Assembly (NCBI RefSeq): GCF_036946495.1 | Contig: NZ_JAQIIX010000002.1 | Location: 2,976,001-3,040,000 of the forward strand | Reading direction: 5' to 3' | DNA: 64,000 nt | From: Mycolicibacterium neoaurum | GTDB taxonomy: Bacteria > Actinomycetota > Actinomycetes > Mycobacteriales > Mycobacteriaceae | Shown here: piece by piece, positions 60,128 to 64,000 of the stretch | How positions within the stretch are numbered: the stretch's first letter is position 1 | Layout of the letters: every line of letters starts with the position of its first letter | Notes under the pieces: generated by a model | What the model was told of the DNA's origin: nothing | Seen by the model: the letters and a program-made list of their open reading frames with translations, nothing else | Databases searched by the model: none | Translations under genes and position numbers: made by a program

Positions 60128-61444
60128 GTGTTGGAGCAGGGGATGCCCGCCGTCGAGGTGCTGACCGAGTATGTGCGGGCGTGCCGCCAGCTCGGGCACG
60201 ACACTCCTGACCCGGTGGCGCTGCACACCGCCTATACCGCGGAGCGGTCGCTGGACTTCGGCGCGTTGGCCGCCGACTGCCGGACTCTGTCGGCCGCGGC
60301 TGCCGCTGCCGAGGAGGCGCTGACCGAACAGGAGGGCGCGCGGAACGTGCTGCTTGCGCAATGGCACGGTGTCGGCGGTGGTGTCGCCGCCGACTTCTTG
60401 CGCCGGCATGCCGACACGTCGTCCGTGGCGGTCGACAATCTGCGGTGCGCGGCAACGGTATTGAGAGATCTCGCCGACCGGCTGCGGCTACTGGTCGAGG
60501 AGAAGGTCGGCGCCACCACCGATATCGAGGCACGTGGTGTACGCGAGGTGTGGCTGAGTGCGGCGCGGACGGTGACCACCGGCGCCGGGGATCTCTCGAC
60601 GGCCAGCGAACTGGTGGATCAGCAGGTGGCACCGTTCGTCGCCACCGATATCGCCGGTGACTGGGTCACGTCGATGCGTTCGACCGAGCAGTCCGTCCGG
60701 GACGCTTACCGCGCGGCCGCGGATGCGGTGGGCCCTGCCGTCATATTCACCGGCCCCGGCAGGCCGGTGCTGCCGGAGCAATTGATGGCAGAAAGGTCTG
60801 TTGTGCAACCAGTTTCGTATGCACCGCCGACGACGGTGCCCGCTGGGCACTCGGCCGAGCAGATGACGACGCCCATGCCGTCGGCTGGTCCGGCCGCTAT
60901 GCCGTCACCGGTGGCACAGCCCGTGGCATCACCGGAAATGCCTACCGCCGCACAGGTGCCGCCGAGCGGCGGATTGGGTGCCATGCCGTCACCGGCCGGG
61001 GGATTGTCCGGTCTGTCGGGTCTGGGCCAGCCATTCGCGGACATGCTGGGTGGATTACTCGGATCGAACACGCCCGGTCTGTCGCCAGACGCTCTCGGGC
61101 TGGATGATTCGTTCGACGCGAGGGATGGCGCTGCGGATGGGGACGTGGGGCGCGACGAGGAGGACATTGACCCCAAGGAGGAGGCCGACGACGAGGAGGC
61201 CGACGACGAGCAGCGCGAAGATGGTGAGGACGAGCTACCCGAAGATGATGAGGCCGCAGCGCAAGAGCCCGAGGCCGTGACGGTCGAAGACGCGCCACTC
61301 GGTGCCGCCGAGGCAGTACCGGTTGCTACCCCGGTACCCGAGGCGCTACCCGAGCCGCCGGTTGATCCCGCTCCACAGGCTGCACCACCGCCGGCCACCC
61401 CGTGTGAGATCGCTGCCGATGCACTCCCGCAGGCAGGGCCCTGA
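60128..61444 (+). CDS. Ala/Pro-rich acidic protein (Rv3439c-like)
   Basis: This 438-residue protein lies in the Rv3439c position. Residues 1-200 are helical and LXG/WXG-like (LAQWHGVGGGVAADFLRRHAD, a W-H-G turn at about 78-80). Residues 205-310 are Pro/Ala/Met-rich, and residues 325-390 are very acidic (Asp/Glu runs), ending with a Pro-rich tail. The layout fits a surface or secreted protein delivered by a type VII system. It shares an operon with the preceding 99-residue protein. Function is unknown. Confidence 0.8.
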   Translation: MLEQGMPAVEVLTEYVRACRQLGHDTPDPVALHTAYTAERSLDFGALAADCRTLSAAAAAAEEALTEQEGARNVLLAQWHGVGGGVAADFLRRHADTSSVAVDNLRCAATVLRDLADRLRLLVEEKVGATTDIEARGVREVWLSAARTVTTGAGDLSTASELVDQQVAPFVATDIAGDWVTSMRSTEQSVRDAYRAAADAVGPAVIFTGPGRPVLPEQLMAERSVVQPVSYAPPTTVPAGHSAEQMTTPMPSAGPAAMPSPVAQPVASPEMPTAAQVPPSGGLGAMPSPAGGLSGLSGLGQPFADMLGGLLGSNTPGLSPDALGLDDSFDARDGAADGDVGRDEEDIDPKEEADDEEADDEQREDGEDELPEDDEAAAQEPEAVTVEDAPLGAAEAVPVATPVPEALPEPPVDPAPQAAPPPATPCEIAADALPQAGP

Positions 61445-61480
61445 GCCATCCGTCGGGATGCCCGCCGATGGACCCGCGAA

Positions 61481-61530
61481 CAGACTCATGTTCCCCCTAG
61501 AACCGTGATTCCAGGGGGAACATGAGTCTG
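61481..61530. terminator. 18-bp perfect inverted repeat between convergent genes
   Basis: CAGACTCATGTTCCCCCT (61481-61498) is repeated inverted at 61513-61530 around a 14-base loop. It sits between convergent genes and most likely ends transcription from both sides. Confidence 0.75.
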
Positions 61531-61547
61531 CTCGTGGGGCGGAAAGG

Positions 61548-62891
61548 TCAGCGGGGAGATCCGGCGCCGCTGCGGCGCGGCCGACCCCGGCGTGCCCCGG
61601 CGTTCGCCGCGGGGGAGCCGGAACCGCCGGATCCACTGTGCCGTGCGGGCTTACGCCGACGGTTCGATTGTCCGGCAGGACGCGCGGCGGGTTGCTCGGG
61701 TACGTCCAGCACGATCGGGCCGCTGAACGTGCGCTCACCCGGGGCGATCTCCTGCAGCACCGGATGCTCGGCACCGCGGAACTTGGTCACGGTGGCCTTC
61801 ACGCCCGCCTTGCGGGTGAGCACCTTGACGTCGGAGACCTGGCTGTCCAGCATCAGGGTCACCACGGTGCCCTCGCTGCCCGCGCGCGCGGTCCGGCCGG
61901 ACCGGTGCAGGTAGGCCTTGTGCTCGACCGGCGGATCGGCGTGCACCACCAGGTTCACGTCGTCGACGTGGATGCCACGGGCGGCGATATCGGTGGCGAC
62001 CAGCACGGTCGCCGAACCGTCGGAGAAGGCGCCGAGGTTGCGGGTGCGCGCATTCTGGGACAGGTTGCCGTGCAACTCGACCGCCGGTACGCCGCGCGAA
62101 TTGAGCTTTCGGGCAAGGCCTTTGGCGCCGTACTTGGTGCGGGCGAACACGATGGTCCGGCCGGGTGATGCGGCGAGGTCGGCCAGCACCTCGAAGCGGG
62201 CGTCATGCTCGACGTGCAGCACGTGATGCACCATCGCCGAGACGGGCGACTGCTCGGAGTCCACGCTGTGCACGACCGGGTCATGCAGGTACCGCTGGAC
62301 CAGCACGTCGATGCCGTTGTCCAGGGTGGCCGAGAACAGCAGGCGTTGGCCGTCCCGGGGTGTGCGGTCGAGCAGGCGCTTGACCGGCGGCAGGAAGCCG
62401 AGATCGGCCATGTGGTCGGCCTCGTCGAGCACGGTGATCTCCACGCCCGACAGGTCGGCGTGGCCGGACTTGACGTGATCCTCGAGCCGGCCGGGGCAGG
62501 CGATGACGATATCGACACCGTCGCGCAGCTTTTGGATCTGCGGCTGGGCGCCGACGCCGCCGAAGATGGTCACCGACTTCAATCCGGTGGCCTTGGCCAG
62601 CGGGGCCAGTGACGCGTCGATCTGACTGACCAGTTCGCGGGTCGGGGCGAGGATCAGGGCGCGGAACCGGCCCGGACGGCGGGGCTGCGGCGCGGCGGCA
62701 AGTCGTCCGACCACGGGCAGCAGGAACGCGTAGGTCTTACCCGATCCGGTCTTGCCGCGGCCGAGAACATCGCGGCCGGCCAGGGAGTCGGGCAGCGTCG
62801 CAGCCTGAATGGGGAAGGGAGACTCGATACCGCTGGCAGCGAGTGTGGAAACAACGGCCTCGGGCAGCCCGAGGTCGGCAAAGGTGGGCAC
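61548..62891 (-). CDS. DEAD-box RNA helicase
   Basis: This RNA helicase of about 447 residues has the Q motif (PFPIQAATLPDSL), motif I GKTGSGKT (46-53), motif Ia APTRELVSQ, DEAD (VLDEADHM), SAT (FSATLD), and motifs V/VI (ATDIAARGIHVDDV, HRSGRTARAG). The C-terminal ~60 residues form a basic Arg/Gly/Ser-rich tail that probably binds RNA. Start choice: GTG 62891 has GGAG upstream and gives the normal family N-terminus; an ATG at 62972 adds about 27 unconserved residues. Cold or ribosome-assembly role is typical of the family. Confidence 0.9.
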   Translation of the reverse strand: MPTFADLGLPEAVVSTLAASGIESPFPIQAATLPDSLAGRDVLGRGKTGSGKTYAFLLPVVGRLAAAPQPRRPGRFRALILAPTRELVSQIDASLAPLAKATGLKSVTIFGGVGAQPQIQKLRDGVDIVIACPGRLEDHVKSGHADLSGVEITVLDEADHMADLGFLPPVKRLLDRTPRDGQRLLFSATLDNGIDVLVQRYLHDPVVHSVDSEQSPVSAMVHHVLHVEHDARFEVLADLAASPGRTIVFARTKYGAKGLARKLNSRGVPAVELHGNLSQNARTRNLGAFSDGSATVLVATDIAARGIHVDDVNLVVHADPPVEHKAYLHRSGRTARAGSEGTVVTLMLDSQVSDVKVLTRKAGVKATVTKFRGAEHPVLQEIAPGERTFSGPIVLDVPEQPAARPAGQSNRRRKPARHSGSGGSGSPAANAGARRGRPRRSGAGSPR

Positions 62892-63085
62892 GTAAAAGCT
62901 CCAGATAGATAGAGTGCGGTCGTCCTGCCCGGCGCGGGTGATCCCGCGGCGCTCGGTGTGACGATCGGCCATGGCGTAGAAATCGCCTTGGCGAAGCGGC
63001 AAAAGGCAGAACAGACGATGCCGCTGGGCACCACCCTACCCAATGAGGCATGCGCACCCCAATTATGAGGCGCGCATCACCCTCG

Positions 63086-64000
63086 TCAGAGATCGCTGGT
63101 GAGGGTGATCAGCTCCTCGGTGAAGCGGTGCGCCTCGGCGCCGTCGAGGGCGAGCGGGTGCACCAGCATGGTGGTCACCCCGGCCTCCTTGTATGCGGCC
63201 AGGCGTTCCTTGACGTATCCGCGCGGACCGACCAGCGAGACGTTGCGGACCAGATCATCGGGGACCGCCGCGATCGCCTCTTCCTTCTTGCCCGCCAGGA
63301 ACAGGTCCTGGACCTGGTCGGCGACCTCACCGAATCCGTAACGGGTGGCCAGCTTGTGGTAGAAGTTCTGCCCCTTGGCGCCCATACCGCCGATGTAGAG
63401 CGCCAACTGCGGTTTCGCCCACGCCAACCGGTCCTCGACATCCTCGCCGATGGCGAGGCTTGCGCTGACCATGATGTCCAGCGCGCCGAGTGCGGGATCA
63501 CGTTTGGCGTAGCCGGCCCGAAGTGCGTCGCCCCACACGTCGTCGGCCTTCTCCGGGTAGTAGAAGATCGGTTGCCAACCGTTGGCGATCTCGGCCGTCA
63601 ACTCGACGTTCTTCGGGCCGAGTGCCGCAATGGCGATCGGGATGTCCTCGCGCACAGGGTGATTGATCAGCCGCAGTGGTTTGCCCAGCCCGGTGCCGCG
63701 GTCGGCGGGCAGCGGGATCTGGTAGTGCTTGCCGTCATAGGTGACCTTCTCGCGACGCCACACCTGCCGGCAGATGTCGACCACCTCGCGGGTGCGCCCC
63801 AACGGCGCGTCGAAGGGCAGACCATGAAAGCCCTCCATCACCTGTGGCCCGGAGGTACCGATACCGAGTTGGAAGCGACCGTCGGAGACGTAATCGAGTC
63901 CGGCGGCGGTCATCGCCAGCAGGGTCGGGGTGCGCACATAGATCGGCACCACACCGGTGCCGAGTTCGATCGTCGAGGTCTTGGCCGCGAGATAGCCGAG
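63086..64000 (-). CDS. LLM-class F420-dependent oxidoreductase (partial)
   Basis: The gene is cut by the right edge; about 304 codons are present and the N-terminus is missing. The sequence has the bacterial luciferase-like (alpha/beta)8-barrel pattern of F420-dependent enzymes: GTGVVPIYVRTPTLLAMTAAGLDYVSDGRFQLGIGTSGPQV (in pieces) and IAIAALGPKNVELTAEIANGWQPIFY. Mycobacterial members of this group use F420 to oxidise or reduce alcohols, ketones or lipids. The substrate cannot be told. The frame is open to the window edge without a start. Confidence 0.9.
   Translation of the reverse strand, partial: LGYLAAKTSTIELGTGVVPIYVRTPTLLAMTAAGLDYVSDGRFQLGIGTSGPQVMEGFHGLPFDAPLGRTREVVDICRQVWRREKVTYDGKHYQIPLPADRGTGLGKPLRLINHPVREDIPIAIAALGPKNVELTAEIANGWQPIFYYPEKADDVWGDALRAGYAKRDPALGALDIMVSASLAIGEDVEDRLAWAKPQLALYIGGMGAKGQNFYHKLATRYGFGEVADQVQDLFLAGKKEEAIAAVPDDLVRNVSLVGPRGYVKERLAAYKEAGVTTMLVHPLALDGAEAHRFTEELITLTSDL

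Noticed and set aside
1..64000. CRISPR array or prophage
   Set aside because: No regularly spaced repeats with spacers and no phage structural genes were seen; the only tandem array is the 9-bp repeat at 4641-4685.

Overview
The window is high-GC, densely coded DNA from a mycobacterium, most likely a fast-growing Mycolicibacterium-type species. The gene order infA-rpmJ-rpsM-rpsK-rpsD-rpoA-rplQ-truA, then cutinases, the ESX-4 type VII secretion locus, then rplM-rpsI-glmM and two T7SS-like ORFs, follows the M. tuberculosis Rv3462c-Rv3439c backbone from memory. GTG starts, 1-4 bp stop/start overlaps and TAnnnT -10 boxes fit this assignment. No tRNA, rRNA, CRISPR array, transposase or integrase was recognised.

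Region by region. 1-850: the last codons of one gene, then about 780 bp with no credible gene but with palindromes and a repeated 9-mer. 851-6727: a signalling and stress block made of a cNMP-domain histidine kinase, a response-regulator/flavin-reductase fusion that lacks the redox cysteines, an SRPBCC protein, a tandem universal stress protein and a degenerate WS/DGAT acyltransferase. 6728-11668: the infA to truA translation/transcription operon. 11746-14577: four tandem secreted cutinase-like serine esterases. 14601-17504: an EamA exporter divergent from a CGNR zinc-finger protein, then a trans-acting enoyl-reductase-like protein. 17492-26429: a two-armed cluster. Its left arm holds two unrecognised proteins, a cyclase/AAA/TPR signalling giant and an FAD oxidoreductase. 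Its right arm holds an unrecognised helical/beta protein and a polyprenyl diphosphate synthase. 26484-35584: the ESX-4 locus (eccB4, mycP4, eccD4, eccC4, a T7SS-associated protein, esxU, esxT).

35712-56382 is a catabolic island inserted between esxT and rplM. It encodes a GAF/winged-helix regulator, an aldehyde dehydrogenase, glycerol kinase, a GlcG/PduO-C-like protein, a glycerol facilitator, a cobalamin adenosyltransferase, an OsmC protein, a CysG-type siroheme/uroporphyrinogen methyltransferase, a LuxR-type regulator with a degenerate receiver, an FhuF-like Fe-S protein, all three subunits of B12-dependent diol/glycerol dehydratase, both reactivase subunits, an ethanolamine permease, ethanolamine ammonia-lyase (EutB, EutC) and a secreted HAD phosphatase lipoprotein. 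The inferred logic is this. Glycerol or 1,2-diols, and ethanolamine (perhaps released from phosphoethanolamine outside the cell), enter and are converted by two adenosylcobalamin enzymes to aldehydes, which the aldehyde dehydrogenase oxidises. There are no microcompartment shell genes, and the dehydratase subunits lack the N-terminal encapsulation extensions of the enteric enzymes. A direct-repeat element, TGCAAC-N5-TGCAACG, sits exactly 10 bp upstream of a -10-like hexamer before three transcription units of the island and is probably its activator site.

56560-64000: rplM-rpsI with a clear terminator, a small exported protein, glmM, two T7SS-like/Ala-Pro-rich proteins, a DEAD-box helicase and the 3' part of an F420-type luciferase-like oxidoreductase that runs off the right end.
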